A stretch of 8,082 nucleotides of DNA from Chloroflexota bacterium (GTDB lineage: Bacteria; Chloroflexota; Anaerolineae; Anaerolineales; UBA4823): NCBI GenBank assembly GCA_030636125.1, contig DAOVXM010000096.1, positions 1 to 8,082 on the forward strand. The letters run 5' to 3'. The position numbers and the translations under genes are program-made. This document shows positions 1 to 7,501 of the stretch, piece by piece. The notes under the pieces were generated by a model. It worked only from the letters and a program-made list of their open reading frames with translations. It was not told the origin of the DNA and searched no databases. Every line of letters begins with the position of its first letter. Position 1 is the stretch's first letter.

Positions 1-295
1 AAGCCTGATCGGCTAACCACTCCGGTATAGCATCATCAGTTGATAGTTGATCGAATTGCTCTCCGCTCGCTTGATGTTCAGATTTCAACCAATCGGGCAT
101 CGGGGATTCCGATTCTAAAAATTTTTCTGGCTCAGTAGCATCATCGAGCCGGAAAGGATCTGGTGAATCTGCGCTTTCATCTTCTAATGAAAACGGATCC
201 ACCTCCAGCTTAAGCCGCGCTTGACATTTCTGGCAGAATTCCAGATCGGGTGGATTTGACTTGCCACACACTAGGCAGAGCACTTCAGACATCAT
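1..295 (-). CDS. Zinc-ribbon protein with P-x-W-L repeats, C-terminus cut by window edge
   Basis: The first 98 residues of a minus-strand gene are present; the rest lies beyond base 1. The N-terminus carries a four-cysteine zinc ribbon (CLVCG at 7-11 and CQKC at 21-24), a rubredoxin-like knuckle pair that probably binds one zinc. An acidic, Ser/Asp/Glu-rich stretch of low complexity follows, holding two copies of a short motif, MPDWLKS and IPEWLAD. Such P-x-W-L repeats after a zinc ribbon recall proteins I associate with Anaerolineae, where they precede further domains or membrane segments; that link is from memory. The start overlaps the upstream stop as TAATG. A second ATG follows at once (292), so either could initiate. 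It is the last visible gene of a four-gene coupled operon. Function unknown; it may be a scaffold or regulatory subunit for the membrane proteins encoded upstream. Confidence 0.75.
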   Translation of the reverse strand, partial: MMSEVLCLVCGKSNPPDLEFCQKCQARLKLEVDPFSLEDESADSPDPFRLDDATEPEKFLESESPMPDWLKSEHQASGEQFDQLSTDDAIPEWLADQA

Positions 296-924
296 TACCC
301 ACCATATGGACGGTCAGCCCCTAAGAAAATACGCAATCCAGTCGCTATCGTACCCAAAGCAACCCCTAATAGAATACCTCGGGCCCCCGCCACAGCAGGG
401 ATCTGAGAAATCAAATTCTTAATACCACTAGGACCGTGAATACCTGGCAACTCTATCCCAAACAGCGGCGCAGTACCCAAAAGCATTACTAACGCTGTTC
501 CGATAAATATCAGCGTAAATAAATTCACCCGTCGGCTGAATAATTTAGCGCCAGCATAAACCAGCACAATCGCCAGGAGAGCCATCAAACTGCTTTCGAG
601 AGGCACTTGAATGTAATTAAAAATCCACATTGTCCAAGAACCGGTTGGTCCAAAATACCCGGCGACAACCAATGTAATCAATAACGAAATGATCAGGATT
701 ACGCTTGACGAAGCCCCCTTCTCACGCCTTGAAGCCTTACGCCAGTGGACTATAAATATGTTAGCAACTCCTACCAGCAGTGCAACCGCAGCTAACATAA
801 GAGCCCATTGCACAAAAACGTTTCTAAATGCAGACAAAATGGGTATATTAATGAAGTAACCTAATAACACAATCAGTCCAAATGCAATGGCAATAGCTAC
901 GGAAATTGGTGCTTGAAATTTCAT
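295..924 (-). CDS. Polytopic membrane protein of unknown function (209 aa)
   Basis: This hydrophobic protein has about five or six predicted membrane helices, near residues 7-29, 38-59, 72-90, 108-127, 132-153 and 180-199. A basic cytoplasmic-type loop (WRKASRREK, 61-69) lies between helices two and three. The C-terminus ends in a glycine-rich helix and the tail GADRPYGG. No catalytic motif or transporter signature is recognisable. An in-frame ATG at 981 would add 19 residues, but I chose the ATG at 924 because it overlaps the upstream stop as ATGA, giving MKFQ followed by a typical first membrane helix; the extra residues look unlike a leader. The gene sits between the DUF6754-like gene and the zinc-ribbon gene, so a shared membrane complex is plausible. 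I do not recognise the family. Confidence 0.8.
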   Translation of the reverse strand: MKFQAPISVAIAIAFGLIVLLGYFINIPILSAFRNVFVQWALMLAAVALLVGVANIFIVHWRKASRREKGASSSVILIISLLITLVVAGYFGPTGSWTMWIFNYIQVPLESSLMALLAIVLVYAGAKLFSRRVNLFTLIFIGTALVMLLGTAPLFGIELPGIHGPSGIKNLISQIPAVAGARGILLGVALGTIATGLRIFLGADRPYGG

Positions 925-1685
925 ATCAATCCAAATAATTTTAGGAGCGCCCCAATTAGGATTATCGCAGACAACACCCAACGGAAAACATCTTGGGCAT
1001 GAAGGCTGGCTGCGTGCATAGGTCCAGCCTTTAAGTAAGCGCCAGCTGCAAAGACTTCCTCCCCTATTAGTGGTTCCTCGGCTGTAGCATACATAACAGC
1101 TTGCGCAGATACATCATCGCTTCCAGCAAGGCTTAATGCATCGTTTCTTTCAGACGCATCCGTAATTAATGCCACCTCACTGCCGAAATGGCCCACTAAT
1201 ATTGTTGTGGAGACTTGATCATCAAAAATTACAGGGATCGTACCTGCAGCATATGAAAATGGAGTCAGTCCAGCTACCCGTCCGGAATCAGGATCGTATT
1301 GGCTATCCGCACCGATATCGTGTAAAGTGCCACGTAATGTATCCTGAGACATAATAGTTAACGACCCATTACCACTCGTGGCAATAGGGGGCCGGTCGCT
1401 AATAGAAGCTGTACGCGAAATTCGTTCTAACACACTTAGACCAATTAAACCGGAACCACCTTGCATACCGGAGACTTTGCCCCAACCAATCGAAATATGT
1501 AATCGTTTTCCAGCTTCTACTGCCTTCCCGATAGCGCCCCCCACTCTGGAAAAGGCGTGAATCTCACGCAGGTTGCGTTTCGGTCTTTTGCGTCCAATAA
1601 TTGTAAAGAGGATGATTAAAGCACAGAATGCTATCAGGAAAACCAAACCGATAATATCACCGCTTAAAAAATCGGACAAACTCAC
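921..1685 (-). CDS. DUF6754-like membrane-anchored protein (254 aa)
   Basis: The protein has one N-terminal membrane helix (about residues 10-30) followed by a basic stop-transfer patch (GRKRPKR). A soluble domain of about 200 residues follows, then a C-terminal membrane helix (about 236-254). The soluble part starts with a conserved-looking block, EIHAFSRVGGAIGKAVEAG then RLHISIGWG, which resembles the uncharacterised family I know as DUF6754; this is from memory and was not searched. Small-residue-rich segments (SAQAVMYAT, GEEVFAAGAYL) suggest an alpha/beta fold. The start is GTG at 1685, overlapping the upstream stop as GTGA; the stop overlaps the next ATG as ATGA. Both overlaps argue for translational coupling. 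The function is unknown; the two membrane helices place the domain at the cytoplasmic membrane, side undetermined. Confidence 0.8.
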   Translation of the reverse strand: MSLSDFLSGDIIGLVFLIAFCALIILFTIIGRKRPKRNLREIHAFSRVGGAIGKAVEAGKRLHISIGWGKVSGMQGGSGLIGLSVLERISRTASISDRPPIATSGNGSLTIMSQDTLRGTLHDIGADSQYDPDSGRVAGLTPFSYAAGTIPVIFDDQVSTTILVGHFGSEVALITDASERNDALSLAGSDDVSAQAVMYATAEEPLIGEEVFAAGAYLKAGPMHAASLHAQDVFRWVLSAIILIGALLKLFGLI

Positions 1686-1936
1686 GAATTATTTTCCTCC
1701 CGTAAGAACGCGGCGAACGTTTTCGTCCTCTCCGGTTCTTCTAACATACTTGCCAGCGCCTTCATATGGTCATGCCGCAAAGCTAGATTCAGGAAAGGCT
1801 GGCTCATATAAACCGCCTGCGCGCCTATAGTGGTGAGCGGGCCAGCAGCTTCTAAGAAGGATGCGACCCAGTATCCTAACCCCCAACGATGCAACTTGTC
1901 GGCCCAAGCCTGCCAGATCTGCTGGTCAGATTTCAT
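1682..1936 (-). CDS. Small helical protein of unknown function (84 aa), first gene of the operon
   Basis: The protein is mostly helical and amphipathic: a Trp-rich N-terminus (QQIWQAWADKLHRWGLGYWV), a mildly hydrophobic centre (about 24-52), then a charged C-terminal part containing ALASMLEEPERTKTFAAFLRE. No known motif is visible. An upstream in-frame start at 1960 is possible, but the ATG at 1936 is preferred: the extra residues (MYLCYTLT) would be encoded by the sequence that looks like the promoter -10 box, and the protein then starts MKSDQQ. No Shine-Dalgarno sequence precedes this ATG, which fits a leaderless transcript. The stop is fused to the next gene's start (GTGA). It is probably a partner of the two membrane proteins downstream, but nothing in the sequence gives its role. 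Confidence 0.7.
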   Translation of the reverse strand: MKSDQQIWQAWADKLHRWGLGYWVASFLEAAGPLTTIGAQAVYMSQPFLNLALRHDHMKALASMLEEPERTKTFAAFLREENNS

Positions 1937-1942
1937 GGTCAA

Positions 1943-1948
1943 AGTATA
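1943..1948 (-). promoter_or_regulatory. Candidate -10 box for a leaderless transcript
   Basis: On the minus strand TATACT lies six bases before the ATG of the 84-aa gene, so transcription would start at or within a base or two of the A of ATG. No ribosome binding site is present between them. No convincing -35 hexamer is seen 16-18 bp further up. Strength and use are inferred. Confidence 0.5.
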
Positions 1949-2188
1949 GCACAGATACAACCTACACGGCGAAACCGCGATTCACATGGCATGATTTTAT
2001 ACCCACACACAATATCAGTCAAGTAGCCTTGCAAAATCATTAAATCTAAATCGCAAATACACCTTTATTAACCCGAAATATGACAGGTCACTGCAATTTT
2101 TATGCCTAATATAACTACTTGAATACAATAAGGCGGACTAAACTTTAAGATTGAATTGGAGATTATATTCTGCTGCGCTGCAGTAAGA

Positions 2189-2207
2189 TTTAGCCTGAAC
2201 TTTAGCC
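2189..2207 (+). repeat. Direct heptamer repeat TTTAGCC upstream of POR
   Basis: TTTAGCC occurs at 2189-2195 and again at 2201-2207, start-to-start distance 12 bp, some 50-65 bp before the POR start. If the promoter lies just upstream, these would sit in the 5' leader or around the transcription start and could be an operator. Chance occurrence is possible. Confidence 0.35.
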
Positions 2208-2254
2208 CATCAGCAGCTTTTTATGCGTATTCTTGTTAGGAACGGAGAGTTAAT

Positions 2255-5200
2255 ATGAATAGACCTATGGTAACAATTGATGGCAATGAGGCAACAGCTT
2301 ATGTCGCCCACAAACTAAGTGAAGTCATCGCAATTTATCCCATCACCCCTTCATCGTCAATGGGCGAATTCGCCGATGAATGGTCCGCGTTAAAACATCC
2401 CAATATTTGGGACACCGTGCCATTAGTGCTAGAAATGCAGGCAGAAGGCGGCGCAGCGGGAGCTGTGCACGGCGCGCTGCAAACCGGAGCGCTGACCACC
2501 ACCTTCACCGCTTCGCAGGGATTACTATTAATGATCCCCAATATGTATAAAATCGCGGGCGAATTAACACCCACCGTTTTCCACGTGTCGGCCCGTTCTG
2601 TGGCTGCCCAGGCATTATCAATATTTGGAGACCACTCCGACGTTATGGCAGCGCGCGCCACGGGTTTCGCTCAATTAGCGTCGAACTCCGTGCAAGAAGC
2701 GCAAGATATGGCCATGATCGCCCATGCCTCCACGCTTGAAGCACGAGTGCCTTTCCTGCACTTTTTCGACGGCTTCCGTACTTCTTCTGAGGTAAATAAA
2801 ATTGAACAACTAACTGTAGAAGACATGCAGGCGATGATCGATGCCGCAGGTATCCATGCGCATCGTGAGCGAGCCCTATCGCCAGATCATCCTGTCATCC
2901 GTGGTACAGCCCAAAATCCCGATGTCTTCTTCCAGGCGCGTGAGTCCGTCAATCCTTATTACCAGGTTTGCCCGGATATTGTTCAAAAGACAATGGATAA
3001 GTTCGCCAGCGTTGTCGGTCGCCAATACCATTTATTCGACTATGTAGGTGCGCTCGATGCTGAGCGCGTGATCATCTTGATGGGCTCAGGAGCAGAAACT
3101 GCCGGAGAGACAGCTAAATACTTGGCAGAACGCGGCGAGAAAGTTGGCGTGCTTAAAGTTCACCTATACCGACCCTTCTCTGTAAAGCACTTCCTGGAGG
3201 CTTTACCACCCACCGTCAAATCGATCGCTGTGTTAGACCGCACGAAAGAGCCAGGATCGGCTGGAGAACCACTTTACCAAGACGTTGTCACAGCCATCAA
3301 TGAAGGTTTGGCTGAGGGGAGTGTTCCCTACATCCAATTCGCTAATCGACCCTATCCACGGGTCATCGGTGGTCGTTATGGACTCTCATCCAAAGAATTT
3401 ACACCAGCGATGGTCAAGTGTGTATTTGATGAAATGCTCAAAGTTGAGCCAAAGAACCACTTCACTGTTGGGATCATCGACGATGTCACCCACACCAGCC
3501 TGGAATTCGATCCCACCTTCTCTATTGAAAGTCCAGACACTGTCCGCGCTGTATTTTGGGGACTAGGCGCTGATGGAACAGTGGGTGCCAACAAAAACTC
3601 GATCAAAATCATCGGAGAAGAGACCGATAACCATGCCCAAGGCTATTTTGTTTATGATTCGCGAAAGTCTGGAGCGGTCACCATTTCTCACTTGCGCTTC
3701 GGACCAAAAGCCATCCACTCACCTTACCTGATCAATCAAGCCAACTTTGTTGCATGCCATCAGTTCTCCTTCCTGGAGCGATTCGATGTTACCAAATACG
3801 CTGCTCCAGGAGCTGTATTCCTACTCAACAGCATCTATGGAACGGATGAAATCTGGGACAAATTACCCGTCGAAACTCAGGAAGCCATCATTGAGAAAAA
3901 CCTGCGCTTCTATGTGATTGACGCCTACGAGGTTGCTCATAAGACCGGCATGGGAGGTCGCATCAACACCATCATGCAGACCTGTTTCTTCGCCATCAGC
4001 GGTGTATTGCCACGTGAGCAAGCCATTGATTCAATCAAACAAGCCATTAAGAAGACCTATGGTAAACGCGGCGAAACTGTGGTGCAGCGCAACTACGAGG
4101 CAGTAGATCAGGCTCTAGCACACTTGCATGAGGTAACAGTTCCTTCCACTGCCTCCAGCTCACATACACGCCGCCCGCCAGTGCCAGCCGAAGCGCCAGA
4201 ATTTGTACGCAAGGTGCTGGGTACAATGATATCAGGGGATGGCGATAGCTTGCCGGTAAGCGTCTTACCATCCGACGGGACCTATCCAACCGCTACTACC
4301 CAATGGGAGAAGCGAAATATATCCCTAGAAATTCCTGTATGGGAATCCGAGCTTTGTATTCAATGTGGTAAATGTGTTTTTGTCTGCCCACATGCCGTAG
4401 TTCGCGAGAAAGTGTACGATCCAAGTTACCTGGATAATGCTCCAGAGGGTTGGCAAGCAGAAGACGCCCGCTGGAGAGATTTCCCCGGTATGAAATACAC
4501 GCTGTCGGTCGCTCCGGAAGACTGCACTGGATGCACCTTGTGTGTCGAAGTATGTCCGGCAAAAGACAAGAGCCAGGTCGGCCGCAAGGCAATCAACATG
4601 GCTCCACAACCACCTATTCGGGAGACTGAAAAAGTTAAATGGGAGTATTTCCTCGATATCCCAGAAGTGGACCGTACACAAATCAGTCATAAAACAGTAA
4701 AGAATTCACAGTTATTACAGCCGTTGTTTGAATTTTCGGGTGCTTGCGCCGGTTGTGGCGAGACGCCTTATATCAAACTTCTCACCCAACTTTTCGGTGA
4801 CCGCATGGTTGTTGCAAATGCAACGGGGTGTTCATCAATCTTTGGTGGCAATTTACCAACCACCCCTTGGGCTCAGAACAAGGAAGGACGCGGTCCAGCC
4901 TGGTCCAATTCATTGTTTGAAGACAACGCCGAATTTGGCCTGGGAATGCGGCTAACTTTGGATAAGCAGTTGGAATATGCGCGAGAACTAGTGCCACAAT
5001 TTGCCAATACCTTAGGCGAAGAACTGGTCGATGGGCTGCTTAACGCCGACCAAACTACAGAAGCGGGTATCCATGCCCAACGTGAACGCGTAAAGCTACT
5101 AAAACAACGCCTCGAGGCGATTGATGACCCACGCTCACATGACTTGCTCAGCATAGCCGATGTCCTCTCCCGCAAGAGCGTTTGGATCATAGGCGGCGAC

Positions 5201-5845
5201 GGTTGGGCTTACGATATCGGGTATGGCGGTTTGGACCACGTGCTAGCTTCGGGCCGGAACGTGAACGTGCTAGTGTTAGATACAGAAGTGTACTCGAACA
5301 CAGGTGGGCAGGCTTCAAAAGCCACACCACGAGCTGCCGTAGCCAAGTTTGCGGCTTCGGGTAAGGGACTACCCAAGAAAGACTTAGGTATGATAGCAAT
5401 GGCTTATGGTTACATCTACGTTGCTAGGATAGCCATGGGAGCCAGCGACCAGCAAACTTTAAACGCCTTCCTGGAAGCAGATGCCTATGATGGGCCATCC
5501 TTGATCCTCGCCTACAGTCATTGTATCGCCCACGGCTATGATCTGAAAAATGGTTTAACCCAGCAGAAACTGGCCGTTCAATCAGGAGCATGGTCACTAT
5601 ATCGCTTCAATCCGGCACTAGCAGCCGAAGGTAAAAATCCATTAAAGATCGATTCCAAAGCCCCCACCATCCCGGTTGAGCAATACGCCTATAATGAGAC
5701 TCGCTACCGTATGCTCCTCCAGCGTGACGAGCAACGGGCTGAGGCCTTAATGAAACTTGCCCAAAAGGATGTCGAAGGACGTTGGGAACTATATCGTCAA
5801 ATGGCTGCCATGCACTACGATGGCGGAAACGATAATGAGGAATAA
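2255..5845 (+). CDS. nifJ: Pyruvate:ferredoxin (flavodoxin) oxidoreductase, single-chain
   Basis: This cytoplasmic enzyme converts pyruvate and CoA to acetyl-CoA and CO2, reducing ferredoxin or flavodoxin; it can also run in the carboxylating direction. All parts of the fused homodimeric form are present in order. The N-terminal pyruvate/TPP domain holds YPITPSS at 28-34 (Thr31), Glu64 and Arg114, the same numbers as in the Desulfovibrio africanus enzyme as I recall it. The transketolase-C-like and gamma domains follow (GLGADGTVGANK, 436-447). The two-cluster ferredoxin domain has Cys701/704/707/711 and Cys757/760/763/767. The C-terminal TPP domain has Cys831, 834, 859 and 1090 for the proximal cluster, GDG at 981-983 and NTGGQ at 1015-1019. 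At 1196 aa it is full length but ends about 106 residues after Cys1090, so the long C-terminal extension of the Desulfovibrio enzyme appears absent. GGAGAG lies 5 bases before ATG. No broken motif was found. Confidence 0.97.
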   Translation: MNRPMVTIDGNEATAYVAHKLSEVIAIYPITPSSSMGEFADEWSALKHPNIWDTVPLVLEMQAEGGAAGAVHGALQTGALTTTFTASQGLLLMIPNMYKIAGELTPTVFHVSARSVAAQALSIFGDHSDVMAARATGFAQLASNSVQEAQDMAMIAHASTLEARVPFLHFFDGFRTSSEVNKIEQLTVEDMQAMIDAAGIHAHRERALSPDHPVIRGTAQNPDVFFQARESVNPYYQVCPDIVQKTMDKFASVVGRQYHLFDYVGALDAERVIILMGSGAETAGETAKYLAERGEKVGVLKVHLYRPFSVKHFLEALPPTVKSIAVLDRTKEPGSAGEPLYQDVVTAINEGLAEGSVPYIQFANRPYPRVIGGRYGLSSKEFTPAMVKCVFDEMLKVEPKNHFTVGIIDDVTHTSLEFDPTFSIESPDTVRAVFWGLGADGTVGANKNSIKIIGEETDNHAQGYFVYDSRKSGAVTISHLRFGPKAIHSPYLINQANFVACHQFSFLERFDVTKYAAPGAVFLLNSIYGTDEIWDKLPVETQEAIIEKNLRFYVIDAYEVAHKTGMGGRINTIMQTCFFAISGVLPREQAIDSIKQAIKKTYGKRGETVVQRNYEAVDQALAHLHEVTVPSTASSSHTRRPPVPAEAPEFVRKVLGTMISGDGDSLPVSVLPSDGTYPTATTQWEKRNISLEIPVWESELCIQCGKCVFVCPHAVVREKVYDPSYLDNAPEGWQAEDARWRDFPGMKYTLSVAPEDCTGCTLCVEVCPAKDKSQVGRKAINMAPQPPIRETEKVKWEYFLDIPEVDRTQISHKTVKNSQLLQPLFEFSGACAGCGETPYIKLLTQLFGDRMVVANATGCSSIFGGNLPTTPWAQNKEGRGPAWSNSLFEDNAEFGLGMRLTLDKQLEYARELVPQFANTLGEELVDGLLNADQTTEAGIHAQRERVKLLKQRLEAIDDPRSHDLLSIADVLSRKSVWIIGGDGWAYDIGYGGLDHVLASGRNVNVLVLDTEVYSNTGGQASKATPRAAVAKFAASGKGLPKKDLGMIAMAYGYIYVARIAMGASDQQTLNAFLEADAYDGPSLILAYSHCIAHGYDLKNGLTQQKLAVQSGAWSLYRFNPALAAEGKNPLKIDSKAPTIPVEQYAYNETRYRMLLQRDEQRAEALMKLAQKDVEGRWELYRQMAAMHYDGGNDNEE

Positions 5846-5899
5846 ATCAAGAGATATACTCGATTATGACGCACCACATAAAGAAAAAAGGAAGGAATC

Positions 5900-6889
5900 A
5901 TGGTTGACCTGAAAACCAATTACCTTGGATTATCACTGAAGAACCCTCTGGTGGCTTCTGCATCTCCCCTTTCTAAAAAAGTTGAGACGGCAGCAGAACT
6001 TGAAAAGGCCGGTGTTGCCGCAATCGTAATGTACTCACTGTTCGAGGAACAGATCATCCAGGAAAGCCTGAAACTAGACCGTGACTTGTCCCGAGGAACC
6101 TATTCTTTCTCTGAAGCCCTGGATTTTATTCCTGATTACGGTACCTACAGCATTGGTCCAGAAAATTACCTGGAGCAACTTGCTAATATCAAGCAAGCCG
6201 TGAATATCCCTGTGATTGGCAGCCTTAATGGCGTGACCAGCGGGGGCTGGGTCGATTATGCCCAGAAAATTGAGCAAGCGGGCGCCGATGCCTTAGAACT
6301 CAATTTATACGACTTGGCTACAGACCCTGATGTAACGAGCTCTCAGCTTGAAGACGGTCATATCTCCTTGGTAAGTGATATTCGCAAGCAAGTCAATATC
6401 CCCATCGCGATCAAGCTTAGTCCATTCTACACTGCCTTACCCAACTTTGCCCGCCGCTTGACAGAAGCAGGGGCTGATGGACTCGTCCTATTTAATCGTT
6501 TCTACCAGCCCGATTTCGACCTGGAAGAACTGGAAGTAGTTCCTAACTTAGTGTTATCCGATTCCCATGAACTACGTTTACCTTTACGTTGGATAGCAAT
6601 TCTCTATGGACAAATCCAGGCTGATTTCGCCCTGACCTCCGGTTTGCATAATGCCGAGGATTTGCTTAAATCCATTATGGCAGGTGCCAGTGTGGCAATG
6701 ACTGCCTCGGAACTGTTACACAATGGAATCGAGAGGGTATCTGTGATACTTGCTGATCTACAAACCTGGATGGAAGAGCACGAATATGAATCAATCAACC
6801 AGATGAAAGGCAGCATGAGCCAAAAAGCTGTCGACAAACCCGATACCTTCGAAAGAGCAAATTATATGAAAGTGCTCAGCTCGTACTAA
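5900..6889 (+). CDS. Dihydroorotate dehydrogenase-like flavoprotein
   Basis: This 329-aa TIM-barrel protein resembles family 1 dihydroorotate dehydrogenases. It has the N-terminal LKNPLVASAS block (13-22), a Lys in IKLSP (171-175) in the FMN-binding position, VLFN (196-199), and a C-terminal phosphate-binding region, SGLHNAEDLL (247-256) then AGASVAMTASELL (261-273). The signature around the active site, normally E-[LI]-N-x-SCPN, reads ELNLYDLA (133-140), and no catalytic Cys or Ser loop is evident, so pyrimidine synthesis is unlikely. Proteins of this type are often annotated 'dihydroorotate dehydrogenase-like' and occur beside nifJ in other bacteria, from memory. It starts 54 bp after POR with AAGGAAGGA just before ATG, so the two are probably co-transcribed. 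The reaction is unknown; a flavin-linked redox role tied to POR is an inference. It converges with infA. Confidence 0.9.
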   Translation: MVDLKTNYLGLSLKNPLVASASPLSKKVETAAELEKAGVAAIVMYSLFEEQIIQESLKLDRDLSRGTYSFSEALDFIPDYGTYSIGPENYLEQLANIKQAVNIPVIGSLNGVTSGGWVDYAQKIEQAGADALELNLYDLATDPDVTSSQLEDGHISLVSDIRKQVNIPIAIKLSPFYTALPNFARRLTEAGADGLVLFNRFYQPDFDLEELEVVPNLVLSDSHELRLPLRWIAILYGQIQADFALTSGLHNAEDLLKSIMAGASVAMTASELLHNGIERVSVILADLQTWMEEHEYESINQMKGSMSQKAVDKPDTFERANYMKVLSSY

Positions 6890-6907
6890 GCTTGGAAGAA
6901 GCCTCTT

Positions 6908-6948
6908 AAAAAAACAAATGGGGTACCTGGTTAACCAAGGTACCCCAT
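6908..6948 (-). terminator. Intrinsic terminator of rpsU-infA
   Basis: A perfect 11-bp stem (6918-6928 with 6938-6948, GGGGTACC core) closes a 9-base loop. On the minus strand it is followed at once by TTTGTTTTTTT (complement of 6908-6918), which makes it an intrinsic terminator for infA. On the plus strand the hairpin is followed by CTGCATTA, with no T-run, so termination of the POR operon here would be weak. Confidence 0.85.
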
Positions 6949-7006
6949 CTGCATTAAATAAGCTAAAAGTAATCCGGAGTATACGGCAAAAATAAAGTGT
7001 GCAGGG

Positions 7007-7264
7007 TTACGATTTATTCTCAGTAACTGGCATTCCCGCGCCCTTCTTATGGCGATACACAATCCTGCCCCGGTTCAAGTCGTATGGAGACATTTCCACA
7101 CGTACCCGATCACCTAGAAGAATGCGGATATAATACTTGCGCATCTTACCAGAAAGATAGGCAAGTACTTCGTGGTCGTTATCCAGACGCACTTTGAACT
7201 GTGTGGCTGGTAAAGCCTCAATTACCGTACCCTCAACCTGAATTTTACCTTCTTCTTTAGCCAT
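7007..7264 (-). CDS. infA: Translation initiation factor IF-1
   Basis: IF-1 occupies the A site of the 30S subunit during initiation and acts with IF-2 and IF-3. The 85-aa product shows the whole OB-fold: [10 protein letters not shown] (10-19), FKVRLDND and [12 protein letters not shown] (23-42), [18 protein letters not shown] (46-63) and RGRIVYRHK (65-73). IF-1 is usually about 72 residues; here some 12 residues ([12 protein letters not shown]) follow the conserved end. The start ATG at 7264 is preceded by GGAGGAG at good spacing. It lies 31 bp after rpsU, on the same strand and probably the same mRNA, which ends at the hairpin at 6918-6948. Confidence 0.97.
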   Translation of the reverse strand: MAKEEGKIQVEGTVIEALPATQFKVRLDNDHEVLAYLSGKMRKYYIRILLGDRVRVEMSPYDLNRGRIVYRHKKGAGMPVTENKS

Positions 7265-7295
7265 CTTCTCCTCCGGATATCAAGTCGATTGTGTT

Positions 7296-7493
7296 TCAAT
7301 CATATCTAGTATAATCGCGGCGTCGCATGCGTCTCGCAGCCTTCTTCTTTGCAATTCGACGCAATTCACTCTTGGAAACGAACCAGCGCTTGCGACGTAC
7401 TGTGCTCAACACTCCGCTCTTGGCAACTTTCTTGCGGAAACGTCGCAGTAATTGGTCCGTGGATTCATTCGGGCGCACTTTAACTGTAGTCAA
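7296..7493 (-). CDS. rpsU: 30S ribosomal protein bS21 (TTG start)
   Basis: A small, very basic protein of the 30S subunit platform, near the 3' end of 16S rRNA, that helps mRNA binding at initiation. With the TTG start at 7493 it is 65 aa: TTVKVRPNES then LLRRFRKKV, the usual bS21 opening, and the Arg/Lys-rich C-terminus (RWFVSKSELRRIAKKKAARRMRRRDY). A longer reading from GTG at 7502 (68 aa) is unlikely, because the perfect Shine-Dalgarno AGGAGG (7507-7502) directly overlaps that GTG, while it sits 8 bases before the TTG. An in-frame TGA further up excludes longer forms. It is followed by infA after 31 bp. Confidence 0.93.
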   Translation of the reverse strand: MTTVKVRPNESTDQLLRRFRKKVAKSGVLSTVRRKRWFVSKSELRRIAKKKAARRMRRRDYTRYD

Positions 7494-7501
7494 TCTATTC
7501 A

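Larger units (their letters stand above)
1937..2254. other. Divergent intergenic region between the membrane operon and POR
   Basis: This AT-rich 318-bp stretch separates two divergent transcription units and holds no gene I can support. It contains the minus-strand -10 box at 1943-1948; a 10-bp inverted repeat TGACAGGTCA at 2081-2090; a possible plus-strand -10 box TATATT at 2164-2169 without a good -35; and two direct TTTAGCC repeats 12 bp apart (2189-2195, 2201-2207). The POR ribosome binding site is GGAGAG at 2244-2249. The plus-strand promoter cannot be placed with confidence. Confidence 0.6.

Noticed and set aside
925..981. N-terminal extension of the 209-aa membrane protein from ATG 981
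   Set aside because: It would overlap the upstream gene by 61 bp, while ATG 924 gives a clean ATGA coupling and a better N-terminus.
1169..1830. Plus-strand open frames opposite the DUF6754-like gene
   Set aside because: Short, with no ribosome binding site or family resemblance; opposite a coupled operon.
2170..2222. CTGCTG/CAGCAG stem followed by T5 in the POR leader, as an attenuator
   Set aside because: Only 6 bp close a 35-base loop with no supporting inner stem; too weak for an intrinsic terminator.
4296..4690. Long antisense open frames inside the POR gene (and others at 2335-2661, 4873-5190)
   Set aside because: They lie opposite an unbroken, motif-complete POR frame, lack ribosome binding sites and show no recognisable domain.
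6890..6960. Hairpin at 6918-6948 as terminator of the POR operon
   Set aside because: The T-run lies only on the minus-strand side; any plus-strand effect would be secondary.
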